This document shows positions 24,656 to 36,900 of a stretch of 64,000 nt of DNA, piece after piece. The first letter of the stretch is position 1. Each line of letters opens with the position of its first letter. The position numbers were made by a program, and so were the translations under genes. The notes under the pieces are model-generated. The model was not told the DNA's origin and did no database searches. It saw only the letters and a program-made list of their open reading frames with translations. The DNA comes from Craterostigma plantagineum. Taxonomy: Eukaryota > Streptophyta > Magnoliopsida > Lamiales > Linderniaceae. The stretch is from assembly GCA_027422505.1 (NCBI GenBank), contig JAPQWV010000001.1, forward strand, positions 8,680,001 through 8,744,000, written 5' to 3'.

Positions 24656-26510
24656 GGGCGCTCGTGATCGGAATCATAACGTGTTTAAATTGAAACGAGG
24701 CGTGTGGGAGACTATCGAAACGCCAATGCGGTTCGACCGTTGTTGGGTTGTCCGATGCGTCGTTTGCCAACCCACGGCCATCCACTCGTGCGGTACGGAC
24801 CGACGAGGAACCACGGACCGGACAGGTACCTGCGCGGCGGCAGGATCGGGCAGCCGCGCGTTGTGCGCGAGCTGCGAGCGGTGCAGCGACACCGCAGCGG
24901 CGGGATCGGGCTGCTTCGAGTAGGCCCGATCCGTCTCGTACTCCGGGACTGCGCCAGCCATGGTGGCTTAGGCACCGGCCCCGGGCAGTGCCGCCGCAAC
25001 GGGCGGCGGCACCCCAAGGATCGTCCGAGGCTTTGGCCGCGGAACTGCGACGGCAATGCGCGGTGCCCTCTGCGCAAGACAGCTGCAGCAACTCCGGCTC
25101 GGCCGGAACACTGCGACGGTGATCTCTCCCAGCAAGGCTCCGACACGGAGGGCTGAGGCGACAAAGGAGTCGCGGCAGTTTTCTACCGCGAGATGAACAC
25201 GGGCGCGTTGCGCGTGGCGTGTCGTCGCCGGTGGCACGGCTGTTTCGGCTCAGACCGGGACTCCCCGCCGGCGGCCTTCTCCATCGTGGCTCTCCGGCGT
25301 GTTTTGACGGCTGAGCGATTTGAGTCGTGGCGGCTGCATTAGGGTTTCACGCTCAAAGACTTAACGGGCCTTTTAATGGGCTTGGCCAGTTTGAGGCCCA
25401 ATTTTCGTTTCTTTTAAAATCACGTAATTGTCAACGTGCTCGTTGTGAATGTGATTCAAGGCGCACTTGCGGGTTTAGGAATTTGGTTTCCGGATCATTT
25501 GTTAAGGGTCACGTCCCCCCGGGTTATATTTGTTTTGTATGGGTTGTTCGGGACTGATGATCCCCTCGTGTTGTAATTTACAGTTTTATTAGATTAGCTT
25601 AAATACGAACACGAGGGCCCATTAGATGGTAGACAACCACCCGGCGGTGACAAGGTGGTGGACGTTCGGTGACTTTGAGGCCGTTCGAGTGACGAAGGAC
25701 GTTTGACGACATCAAGACCCGTGCAACAACCCGATTTTTTTGAATATGCATGTAATAGGGATAGACTAGAAATAACCCGTTTGTGTTGTCTTGCAGTTTA
25801 TTTTCCTAGGGTTTATTTACTACCTACATGCGGGTTGGTTTTTGAAGTGATATGCATGTTCAATGTGCTCTTATGTGGGATGGTTTATTCTCCCGTTTGA
25901 TATATACTAAGTGGGTAAAGGAGTTGGATTCCTGTCTTCTATCATGCTTGAGATGTGTAGCGTTGGGGAGTTTTGTGATTTGTTCCGAGTAAGTTGGCGT
26001 CGTATATCCCTCCCCAATGTTAGCGTCTCAGGTGCGTCTTGGACGCCGCTCGTCATACCAGTCCGCCCCCCCACAAAGCGTATGGCAGCAAGGGGCGGTA
26101 CATTCTGTGCGATTTGAGCATAAGTTGATAGGTCACACTTAGGCAGTTATACCCAATAAGCAGGGTTAGCCTAACAGGGTCAATGACTGAGACAAGATAG
26201 TTGAAACTCTTATTGGATAAGTTCACGTTTGAGGTGACTTCGATAAGATTAGATAAGCCAAATATTGCGTTAAAGGTTGAGGCGAATCTAGTTGAGTCGG
26301 GGACATCAACTCCACTATGAAACTTTCAACGAGGTTTCCGAAACTCTTCTCGGGAGGATAGTGTTTTCGAGAAAAATAGTGGGAGTCAAGCTAAACGAAA
26401 AGTCCTTGTTTGCGCTTGATGAATGATAAGATAAACCTAGTTAGATTTATATTTTCTGCAGCTTTACGTTTCCTTCTATTTACTGCGATGATGACATTAT
26501 TACTATGCTG
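24656..26510 (+). other. Copia leader with a GC-rich block
   Basis: This is untranslated leader between PBS and gag. The stretch ~24720-25320 is very GC-rich, in sharp contrast to the AT-rich surroundings. It produces long overlapping open frames on both strands (124-187 codons) that share no family motif and are best read as compositional artefacts. The rest of the leader is ordinary. Confidence 0.6.
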
Positions 26511-26521
26511 CTTGAGAGAAA

Positions 26522-26605
26522 TTGTTTGGTGGGACAAACTACGTGGATTGGCTCTGTAACCTGAGGATAGTTCTAGGAATGGAGTCATTAACTTATGTCC
26601 TCGAT
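26522..26605 (+). pseudogene. Copia Gag N-terminal fragment
   Basis: The plus strand reads MFGGTNYVDWLCNLRIVLGM and on to 'YVLDA'. This is the typical start of the plant Ty1/copia Gag (GTNY-x-DW…NLRIVL…YVLD). After codon ~28 the frame runs into the truncated 3' LTR at ~26606, marking the internal deletion junction. Confidence 0.85.
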
Positions 26606-26938
26606 GCACAAAACACACACCGAATGCACACACTTTTCTCCCACACGACGGCTCGGTTCTCTCTAGCCATCTTTAGAGAACTGACGACGTGGTACACTAC
26701 GAGGTCGGCGTGACGATCTAGTGCCCTCCACCGCCTTCGACGAAGTCTTGACGTAAAGGACGAGGAGCTGCCACTCGCTTCAACTGGTAATTCTCTACGG
26801 GTTTGACCCACCCTATTACATGTCTATGTGATACTATTTTGATTCGAGCAACGAGGGCAATCGAGAAACCCGGAAAATTTTTGTTCCGCACCGTACCCGG
26901 GGACGTGGCGTCTCCAGGAGGCACCGGGTAACCCAACA
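26606..26938 (+). mobile_element. Truncated 3' LTR of the deleted copia element
   Basis: It matches 24300-24642 of the 5' LTR with scattered substitutions and ends CCGGGTAACCCAACA. The 5' part of the LTR is missing. The junction lies at GCACAAAAC, a short word that could have served as microhomology. Confidence 0.9.
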
Positions 26939-26943
26939 CCGAG

Positions 26944-28234
26944 ATCAAGACGAACACTATTCCTCAGCTAGGGTGCCTAACGCCGAGTTTCGTTCCACGT
27001 CGTTCCCTGAGAAAACCTATTCTCCGACTGGAAACAGCTCGCTCCCGTAGATCAGCTGGATATCAAATCCTCCCTTCACGAAAGACACACTTCCCTCTCG
27101 TCTCCTTGTGTAGTTCTCACGTGCTCAGATTAGGATGGTGGTTTTTCTAACTTAGAGTGCACTCAACTATCTCAAGTGAAAGCTCAAGCAATAACAGAGA
27201 ATACAACAATTCGCAAATCAACACGGTCGTTCTAAAATCTCTGTTTCTTGTTGTTTCGTATGTTTGTTCGTTCGTTGATTGCACTCGATATAGAAATGTC
27301 GACTTATATAAACCTGTTAGCATCACACACTTCATATGGAATGTTAATCACAATACCAATTCAGCACATCATTCCATCATGCCAAAATCAAGATCCAGGT
27401 ATCACAATGGTCATATTCATTAATTGGCATGAAATCTTACTCTAAATACCTCTTCCATACCATATTAGCACGTTAGTACTTACGAAGATACCATAAATAG
27501 TTCCACTCTGCATCTTATCTAATATGTAGCACATTAATCACGAACTTTCCATTCAAATAAATACCAAAGTCATAGGGAAAGAATTCATGTTGACTCAAAC
27601 ATTTAAGATCCAAAATCTCAGTGATATGGGCATGATTTCTTCCTAAAAATAGACAGGTTCCAGTGGATGATGCATTTTCTTGTATAGCGCATATCCTTTT
27701 CATATATAGCACAAATGCGATATCTTAAACAGATAAGCACGAATTAAAATGTATCTGCATCATATAATTCCTATTTTAGCACATTTTAAACGGATAAGCA
27801 TTTATGCAAATATACCATTAACATATAATATCCATATTGAGCAAATTCAATGATATAGTCATAATCACATTCCATATATAAGAAGGTTCCAGCAGAAATA
27901 TATTTACCAAATATATCATAGTGATCCTTACTCTAATTAACACAATCACGGCATATTTAGGATTAATCACGTGTTATTTTCCACAAATAGTTTCAAGATC
28001 ACAGTCAGTCATCATTCCATTTATGCATAAACTTTCCAAATATACGTTACATGATATCATGACGGTGGAATCAATGATCACAATGGTATCACGTAAGTCA
28101 CGTTGTAATGGAATCAAAATGTCAAGATGCAATTCACTCAAATATAAGTACAGGATACGTACACATTTTGAATTGCTAAATTTGTAGTGCCTATCTCATC
28201 TTAAGTACATGGAATCATCAAAACTCAATTACAG
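26944..28234. other. Noncoding repeat-derived DNA
   Basis: I see no gene. The left end continues the interrupted copia LTR (22356-22691). A minus-strand TATA-like TTTATATAAG lies near 27310. From ~27480 to 27900 words such as TAGCACA(T/A), GATAAGCA and AGGTTCCAG recur at loose ~110-bp spacing, which suggests a strongly decayed tandem repeat. Confidence 0.45.
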
Positions 28235-28453
28235 TGCACGACCAAAAAGGTCAACAATAGAGAACTGGCGCGTGAAGCAAATAGAGTAAACAAGCTTTTA
28301 TTAATTCTTATACAATATTACAACGAAGGGCCAAGCCTTTTATAGGCAACTTTTGATTCCAAAAGACAATATACATTGCATTATTGAATACATTAAATTA
28401 AGTAGTTGGGGAGATGATTAATGATATACATTGTTGGATATCCATTCGTAACA
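28235..28453 (-). mobile_element. 3' LTR of a copia fragment (minus, ~219 bp)
   Basis: On the minus strand the LTR starts TGTTACGAATGGATATCC immediately after the polypurine tract CCAAAGGGGAG (plus 28454-28464). The far end, at a TGCACGACC word on the plus strand, is a best guess. Confidence 0.65.
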
Positions 28454-28599
28454 CTCCCCTTTGGATGTCCAATATGTGAATCTTTAATGTAAATACTATT
28501 AGTTGCCTCATTAAAAACCTTACCGAAAAAACCACATGGGAAAAACCACAATAAAGGAAAAAAGAGTGCAACGCGTATTTTCTCCCCTTGATGATGGCA

Positions 28600-29084
28600 T
28601 TACTTCAAGTCTCGAAGTCTTCGGACTCCAATTGAATGTATCAATTTTCTAAAAGTTTTAGGAGAAAGTTATTTCGTATGCGAGATTTTTGCTAGATCGC
28701 ACTTGTTGTACATCAATATCACCATTTTTCTCTAAATCGTGTGTAAAGAAAATTTTGGTGAAATATGTTTTGTTCTATCACCTTCGATATATCCGTCCTT
28801 AATTGGGCAATGCATGCCGCATTATCTTCGTATGATGTCATCGGGAGTAATTTCTTCGACAATAACCCGCAAGTTTGTTGTATATGCTGAATCACCTATC
28901 GCAACGAAATACATTATCGGCTAGCTTCATGAATAGCTAAAATTTCCACATGATTAGATGATGTAGCCGTTAAACTTTGCTTAAATTTATCGCCATGAAA
29001 TGGCAGTTCCACCGTTCGTAAATAAATAACCGGTTTGCGATCGAGAATTACGTGGCTTGGATAGATATCCAGCATCTGCATTCC
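28600..29084 (-). pseudogene. Copia reverse transcriptase C-terminus / RNase H fragment
   Basis: The minus strand encodes the end of a Ty1/copia Pol. In order there is a NADAGYLSKP block and RSQTGYLFTNGGTAISWR (29080-29005), ATSSNHVEILAIHEASR (28967-28917), the EDNAACIAQL region (~28830-28800, by sense), a DIDVQQVRS block (~28710-28685) and the terminal IGVRRLRDLK then stop at 28600. At least three frameshifts or stops break it. It is truncated on its 5' side, where it joins a Mutator-like transposase at ~29085. Confidence 0.85.
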
Positions 29085-29964
29085 TCTTCTAAGACAGTAT
29101 GTCTCAATAGCAAATTTAGCCTCTTCGTTTGAGCTAAATTTAAGCCCTAACTTCAATTCTGGATTTATACTCTCAGTTTAGGATTGACTTGGGATACCTA
29201 GGCACATGCTCATCATCAGACCCTACCACACTATCAAATGAATCACTATCCTCGTCATCTTCGTGCTCAGAAATATTCTGAAGGTTTTCATCAGTGACAA
29301 TTGTCTTACTCTTTCCTAACCCATCAAACTCTAAATCAAAATCAACAAACTCTTCAAACAGTCTATCATCCTCCTCCATATCATACTCACTATTACATAA
29401 TTCTTCACTTTCATCAGAATCAAACTGCATATCATACCCACCGCAGGATCAATCCGAAGGCTATCCGCTGGCTCAACTCCAAAACCAACCCCTCGCTCAA
29501 CCCCAGACCCAACCTAATAACCGGAACATCATCTAAGAAAGACACATCAATGACATATTCAACTCTAGATTTAGTCTGATCATTGAGGCTACCGGGAACT
29601 TTATCAAGATGCTCAATGTACAGAACCACCAATTTGTCATTGGGTATGAGATTTACTATACTACAAACATTAGAATCAGTGTTCAACACCCTGCTACCGA
29701 AATGTAAACAACGACCAAACTGATGCCAAAATAGAACTTTCTCCTCATCGTAACCTAATTGCTTCGCAAAATCCTTCAACTCAATTAGACCCATCAAATC
29801 CCAATCTTCATAATCGAAGTAATCCACACTACCCCTATGTAATTTCTAATAGTGGAGGCTCTCATATCACCACCATGGAAAATCTTAACACTGGAAAAAG
29901 TTTTTTCATCCGCTCCATCGTACATGGGCGCAACGCTCGCTGCATTTGATGGTCTTCTCGCCAT
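29085..29964 (-). pseudogene. Mutator-like (MULE) transposase N-terminus
   Basis: A start codon lies at 29964 (MARRPSNAAS…). An N-terminal PB1-like domain follows: HGG near 29890, then after a frameshift near 29830 VDYFDYEDWDLMGLIELKDF and ALGY-type residues. Next come an acidic linker (29430-29180) and the first residues of the MuDR plug domain, KLGLKFSSNEEAKFAIETYC (29153-29094). The order and motifs match plant MULE transposases. The zinc-finger and DDE catalytic parts are absent because the gene is cut at ~29085 by copia sequence. An in-frame stop near 29430 also separates the parts. Confidence 0.82.
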
Positions 29965-30270
29965 CACTCCACTCAGTTGTATTGTGCCATTTCTTTTCCA
30001 CTTGGGTTTTGAAGCCTTTTTTCCTTGTAGAAGGCGATTTTAATTTTTTGGGTGTAATTTAGGGTTTTTGGGGGGCAAAACCATAACCTCGTTGCAATTT
30101 GGGACTAACAGTCAATCCCGTCAGATTTTAACGGTCAATTGGGTCAAACAAGACGGAATGGACTAACACTGATTAACGGAAAATAACCGAGGGACCGTTA
30201 CTGATGTGCTGTATTTTCGGGAGACTAAAAGTGATATTGGGTAATAACAGAGGGCTAAAATAGCAATTAT
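29965..30270 (-). mobile_element. 5' non-coding end / probable terminal repeat of the MULE
   Basis: The minus strand from ~30270 reads GGTATAATTGCTATTTTAGC and continues with 'gtaacggtccctc', the style of a plant MULE terminal inverted repeat. The partner repeat is missing, as expected for the truncated element. The exact outer end is uncertain. Confidence 0.55.
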
Positions 30271-30904
30271 ACCACAAATTTATTTGTTTGGATTTATAGA
30301 CACAACTTTCTATATACTTGTTATTTAGTTATTTTTATACGAGTTATTTAACAATTACCATGAATGAATGGATTTATATGCAGATATTAAAATACAATCA
30401 CAGTTTATGAATGGAGGAACCCATATATGGATTGGGGTGAAGAAAGAGAAACTAAGAAACGAATTTTGGATTTTATTTGGGGTACGGTTGGATTAAATTT
30501 ACCATATTTTTTTTAGCTATGCAATGTGGTTAGAGACGATCAAAAAGTTGCACATCAAAAAAATAGGATAAAAACACCCGGTACCCAATCATTAGGAAGT
30601 AAAAATATAATTCGCCCTCTTTCCATCATTGCCACGACTCGTCCTCAAATCGTTGCTATCCCGTAAATTCACTCTGTAGTTCTACGTTGAAAATAGCAAA
30701 TCATTCCATTCCATTGTTAATTTGTTGTTCTTAATAAACCTTCATTAAAGAATGCATAAGAAGTTAATAGGAAGTTCAACATGCAAGGAACAATGTAATG
30801 ATGTGCAATGAACATCCTGAACTAGCATAAAGATAAATTCAGTAGCGAGCCTAGGTCGTTTTCAAGAAGAGTCTTAAGACATTATAAAGAACAAACGTAC
30901 CAAC
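30271..30904. other. Noncoding region 3' of CYP59
   Basis: AT-rich sequence between the MULE end and the CYP59 stop codon. It should contain the CYP59 3'UTR; no clear polyadenylation signal could be assigned. I see nothing else in it. Confidence 0.5.
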
Positions 30905-33900
30905 TCAACGCCTTCTACTGCGGTCACGAACGTCGTCTCCACCTTTAGAGTTTCTCTTGTCATCGTAGTACCTATCTTCTTCACTCCTTCGTCCGGTACA
31001 ACGAAAAGAATCATCATCCTCATTACTGTGTCTATCTTTGCGTCTCCTCTCTTCGTAGTCGCTTCTCTGTCTACTCTCGTGATCCCTTTTCCGCTCTCTA
31101 TGGTCAACATTATCCATATTATACCTCTTTTTGTATTTTCTCTCACCTCGTCCATGTCTATATCGGGCATAATCCCCACCATCTGCATCATTCTTTTTAG
31201 TATCCCGTCCATATTGATCACTTCTCTTAGGATCGTGAGCTTCTCTTCTTCGATCTTCGCGATCTTTGGGGTTATATGAATCACGATGTCTCATGCTAGT
31301 ACGTTTATCGATAGAATTCGTGTCTCTGTGTTCTCTTCTTCTCTTTGTATCCCTCAGACTGCTGTTATCTTCCTCGAATACCATATCAAACCTTGGATGG
31401 ATCAAAGTGAAATAATATTAGGAAGTTCTGCAAATATAAGTAACAACACGAAGTTATTTCGCAATGCATCGACTGCTATACCTTTTGTTTCCATCTCCAC
31501 CACGTTGAGTGTTGTCCTCTTTCAGCGCGTACGTGGATCTTTGTTTCAACTTGTTTGAATCTTCGCTGCAGTCCTTAGCAATATGGTCAAGGGAGCCACA
31601 TTTGAAGCAACCTCCTCCTAAAATTAGATGGAATAAACACAGTTAAATAAATTAGTTCAAATCAAAAGGGAAGAAAATCAGGAATTTTCTGGTTAAAATA
31701 AGATATATCCTCCGTTTGTATTTGTATTAATAAAGCTCAAATACTAACCTGATCCCATTCGACCTTTGCGTCTATACTGGGACCATAGCTTTGCAACACT
31801 CTGACTAAAATCAACATGAATCCTCCTATCATCAATCAGAGCATTGTCCATCTGCCGTTACCAACGGAGCAAGGAAATGAATTATATATTTACTACATGA
31901 ATGAATAATAGATGAGGTTTCACTTCACACAGTGGATCGAGCTTTACGTAGAAGAGAACATATTATGATGATATAATATGAAACATATGACTATTTACTT
32001 TGTAATCAGATGTGTATGCACTTGATTCACAGCATAGTAAACCAACAGATGGCTTCAAAATATCAAGATTCTTCACATTCAAACAGGTCATCATTCCAAT
32101 GTCAGTCTACAGAAAACATACATATGATTTGCAGGCTGACTTGATAGCCAATTAAACGAACATTCAAACGCCGAACTGGATAATTTATTGAAGAATTCAA
32201 GTGGTATAGTGAACTAAGTTCTTGTAAACAAATTTGCAGCATTCTGAGCTGCAAATCCAAACTATGTAGTTTTTAGATTATTAGTAGCTACCAAAGAATG
32301 ATTTATCAGTCAATGATGTAACAAAAGTAGAACATTTAAAATAATCGCATGCAAACACGACCTGACAGTTACGGACACTACGCCATCTTAACAAACGTAA
32401 AACAATTTAAATAAACGAATGCAAGCACCACCTGACAGTTACAGACACTACGACATCAAAGAATGGTTGTTAAATAAGTAAGGGAAGTAAGATGCTAAGT
32501 TTACCTTAAAATATGCTTGTTCACAGGCATCTTTATCTTCAAACTCTGCCATGGAAAAATAAAAGGAAAGAGGAACTGTAAATGATAAAATTATGATATA
32601 TGTCAACATTAGAAAGATTAAACAAGCTGACATCTTGCAAAATCCTATCCGTGCTACATGTTTAATTTTAGAAAGGTTAGTGAAACCTTACAACAGCAAC
32701 GAGGTCTTTTTTTCCCTTTCTTTTTTAAATCTAAGGCAGTGGTAGAAACTTAGCTACAAGACCATTAACATCAAGCACATCACAAAGACATAAATCATGA
32801 GAAAATTCTATGCTGAAGTTATCGAGGCAGTCATTAATATATCAAAAAAGAATCATTCACAACTCTGCACCAGAGCCATCAAATATTAGATGATATAAAA
32901 TTAGGTCGCATGTATGAAGACAGTTTTTTATTATATGATCAATCTCTATTTCCCCTGACACATGTATCTAATACGGAATGGACAAAAGGCGTAACCGGAT
33001 GAAGCAGAGTTCAGATAGTATATGTAAACACATATATGTTATCAAAGCAACGTCAAGGATAGACAGGGTAAAAGCACACCATTTTGTACCAAAGTAATGG
33101 ACCACTTATTTTAAATTATACAGTATGAAGAACGGAACCAATAAAAGCGTAGCATAAACTGTCCCCAGTTTTGTGATCTCGGATTATTTCAGCACTAAAA
33201 GGAAACACTATTATCAATGAGGAATTTGAAGGCAATCAAGTATTTATAATTATATTATAAGCCAACGTGCTATCACTGAAGTACTGACGATGTCACGATT
33301 CCAAAACGGGAGAAAATTGTGTGCAAGTCCTCGTCCTGCAGATCAATGAGTCATTTCATCCAGTGAAAAACAATGTATTTACTGCTCGTTAAGAAAGCAT
33401 AATAGTACACACAAGAGTCATATTTGATGGGGAAGAAAGAGGTGAAGGAAATGACGCATACCTCAGTTACAGGATTCAGTTTGCATACAAACAGCACATT
33501 ATCCGGAGGTTTAATCTCAGCATCAGGTATATCACCAATCTATGAAATAAAAAAAAATTATCATGTCAGTTCGTATTCAAGACATCAGCCATTAAAGGAA
33601 AGTACAGCCAACTATTTCTGATGGATAAGAACTTCACCGTTTCCAATACTACAGCACGAGAATGAGCATCCTTTGCGCGGAGTACTTCCTCAAGCTCTTG
33701 TGGATTGAGCGTCTCATCCATAGGGATCCAATCATCCTCCAATCGCACATCATCCACAACCTATGTGCAAACGATCAATCAATGGCAAACTCATGATTTT
33801 CCCAATTGCAGAAACACTTGAAATGAAAGGATAAAGCAATGATGAGAAAAAAACATAACTACTGCTATAACAGTTCATTTACAGCCATAACAGAATGTTG

Positions 33901-36900
33901 CTCAGCCAATAACTATTCCAAAAGCACCATCACTCAAATTTTTTGCCGGAATAAATAAATACGTCTCAACAGAATTTCAATAAAGTGTCAAGCTTAATTT
34001 GTATCTTGCACAAATGTCATAATACATGTACTGTTGGCCTATTGCGTATCTATCGAAAATGGAAGTTAAATTGATCGCAAGGTCCATAATTATAACAGAA
34101 CAGCAAGAGAAGACCTAGAAGTGCATCAACAATAAGAATAAGTCATCATATGCAACTTCCAACTTCACATCAAACATCACTTACTAGTTTATTACAAGCT
34201 TTAAGATAAAGGAAACTTATAAAGCCTTGTTGCTTTGGCATGCCATTTTTCGAAGCAAAACTTTGTTATCAAGTACATGCAAACATTTTAAAATCGGACA
34301 GAGGGGATGTTGCAATTGCTTACTTCATCTTTTGGCTTTCCTTCAGGTGACGCATCAGGAATCAAATCCGTTTGTTGCGGTCGATCGTCAAAAGGGTCAT
34401 CTAAGATGTATGTGTGTTTAATTCTGCAATGCCAATATCGTTAGAAGAGAGAAAATTCAGAAATCAATCCTACATCCAATATCAACACAGTTGGCATTGG
34501 CAAAACAAATAAGGGAAAAATCTGACCTTATGTTTTTGAAGGGTTTGTTGTTCTCATCCACGTAAGCTTCATTTATTCTGGTAAGTGTGTCTAATCCCTC
34601 TGCAACCTCTCCAAACACCTTGCAACCAAAATTACGGAAACAAATGACACACAGGTTACGTTCGTACTTCGTAGTTAAGCAGATCTTACTGCCAATATCG
34701 CAGAATATTCAAAGTTGGCTTCAACCCAACAAAAGGCTAGTCATGGAAAACCACATTTAGTATTTCCCCTACCCCATAAGAGTATGTGAATAAGCTTTAA
34801 AAGTTTAAAATAGTAGCTTTTAATGGTACAACGTGTTCATTCCATCATATTCATAATATGTTTACTTATTTAATCTCAGCCTTCCCTTGGCATCACATAC
34901 CATCTTAATAAATCACTATTAATTCTCCATAGATTACTTATCAATTCTAAGAAGAGAAAAGAATCAAATCGTAACTTTCTAAAAACTTGTAACAACAAAG
35001 CTGCAATAGGCATTAGTTAAACTGATGAATGATAAAATTGTTAACTTGAACAGAAAATGAAACAAGGCTGGTTCCTTGACTCGTACTGATATTTCTTAAT
35101 GAACTTGGTTTTTCGATACCTCTCCGTTACAAGCTTACAATGATTATATAGTACTCTATCACCTTTAGCACCTTGTCCCTACATCCTTCCACTCATTTAA
35201 TATTATCAAAACATTGTCCCTACCATTAACTTGCATAAAACAAATATCTAGTGCTTGATTGAAGTCCTCCACGAAACATTCCCTCTTTTAGGGAATTGTA
35301 CTTGTTGCATGGAACAAAGCTGTAATTAGGTGACTTGGTTTCTGCTTTTGCGCCTAACATAGACACGTAAAGGATTACTTGCTTCCTCATTTAATTTATT
35401 GCTTTGTCCAACATCTTCCCTATTTTGCTGAACTTCTTCCACATCAACTTGTCGCCTCTCGAGAATAGCCTTGTCCCCAAGGCTGAATTGTGGAAATTGT
35501 TGCGCTAAGTCTGCCACTTCGATCCAAGTCGCCTCTTCTCTTGGCTTACCTTTCCAAACAACCAAGACTTCTGGTATCTTGCGAGAATCACTTTGTCGAA
35601 TGCGGGACTGTAAAATTTCTTCGGGCTCAAAGATATTACTTTTATTTACCTCTAAACTTGTTGGTAATGCGGTTTCGACTGGATGAGTTCCGATTACTCG
35701 TTTCAACTGGGACACGTGGAACACCGGATGAATACGAGAAGAAGATGGCAAACGCAACTCATATGCTGTCGATCCTATTCGCTTCAAAACCTCAAAAGGG
35801 CCATAGTATTTAGCCGCAATCTTGTTATAAGAAAGGGGACGCATTGAAGTTTGTCGATGGGGCCGAACTTTAAGAAATACCTTATCCCCAACTTGAAATT
35901 CTACGTCTCGTCTATGTTTATTTGCATATTGGACCATGCACTGTTGTGCCCTCTCCAGGTTCGACCGTAACTGTTGAAGTACCTTATCTCTACTCTCTAG
36001 CACCTCAGCTACCGCATTAACTTTGCATTCCCCGAGAATAAATCGCTGGAGAGTTGGAGGTTGCCTCCCATAAACCACCTCGAATGGAGTTAGTTTTGCA
36101 GCAGTCTGGAACGACGTGTTGTACCAATATTCAGCCCATGATAACCACCCAGCCCATTTTCGCGGTTCCTCGGAGGAGAAACACCGTAAATATGTTTCGA
36201 GAGTCCGATTAAGTACCTCGGTCTGGCCATCTGTTTCAGGGTGATAAGCGGAGCTGAACTTCAACCCTGTTCCCTGAAATTTAAACAATTCTCGCCAAAA
36301 AACACTCATAAATATAGGATCTCGATCACTTACAATAGTTCTCGGCACCCCATGCAAGCGAACAATTTCTTTAACAAATTTTTCAGCCAAGCCTCTCGCT
36401 GTAATTGGAGCTCCCATCGTTACGAAATGTGCATATTTTGATAGTCGATCGACAACCACCAAAATGCTCGTGTAACCTTGAGATTTTGGCAATCCAGTTA
36501 TGAAATCCATCGAGATGTCTTCCCATATCTTCTGCGGGATCGGTAGTGGTTGTAACAACCCAGCGGGACGTTGTGCGTCATACTTGGATTTCTGACAAAT
36601 TAAGCAATTATTCACATATTCTTTAATATCCCGATACATGCCACGCCAATATACACTTGTTGCAATCCGTCGATATGTTCGGAATACCCCTGCGTGGCCA
36701 CCTGTTGGCGTATCATGAAATTCATGCATCAATGTTGGAATCCATGTCGAAGAGGTAGGCAGAACCAAACGTCTTTTATGAAAAAGCTTCCCATCTACTA
36801 TGGCATAACCAGGACGACTCTTTCCCTCGTGTTGTATCTCCGTTATGATCGCCTGGATGTATGGATCATGTCGCTGCTCCTCAACTACATCTGTTAAAGA

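Larger units (their letters stand above)
22692..26938 (+). mobile_element. Internally deleted Ty1/copia element with target duplication CCGAG
   Basis: The 5' LTR (22692-24642), PBS, leader and gag start are followed directly by the last 333 bp of the 3' LTR (26606-26938). The 5-bp duplication CCGAG flanks it at 22687-22691 and 26939-26943, so the outer ends are original. Most of gag-pol and the first ~1.6 kb of the 3' LTR are missing. The two LTR 3' ends differ by a number of substitutions, and the 5' LTR carries an extra 10-bp GCTGCCACTC unit near 24465. This insertion is therefore older than the chromovirus. Confidence 0.9.

Noticed and set aside
24528..25164. Long open frames (124-187 codons) on both strands
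   Set aside because: They overlap each other in several frames in a GC-rich retroelement leader and contain no recognisable domain; the frame openness follows from base composition.
26593..26957. Minus-strand frames with repeated protein-like text (also 24290-24640)
   Set aside because: The similarity between the two regions is due to the 3' ends of two LTRs of one copia element, not to paralogous genes.
30874..31284. 136-codon minus frame and 83-codon plus frame over the CYP59 last exon
   Set aside because: Alternative-frame shadows of the Arg/Asp-rich tail, whose exon and phase fit the 544-codon gene exactly.
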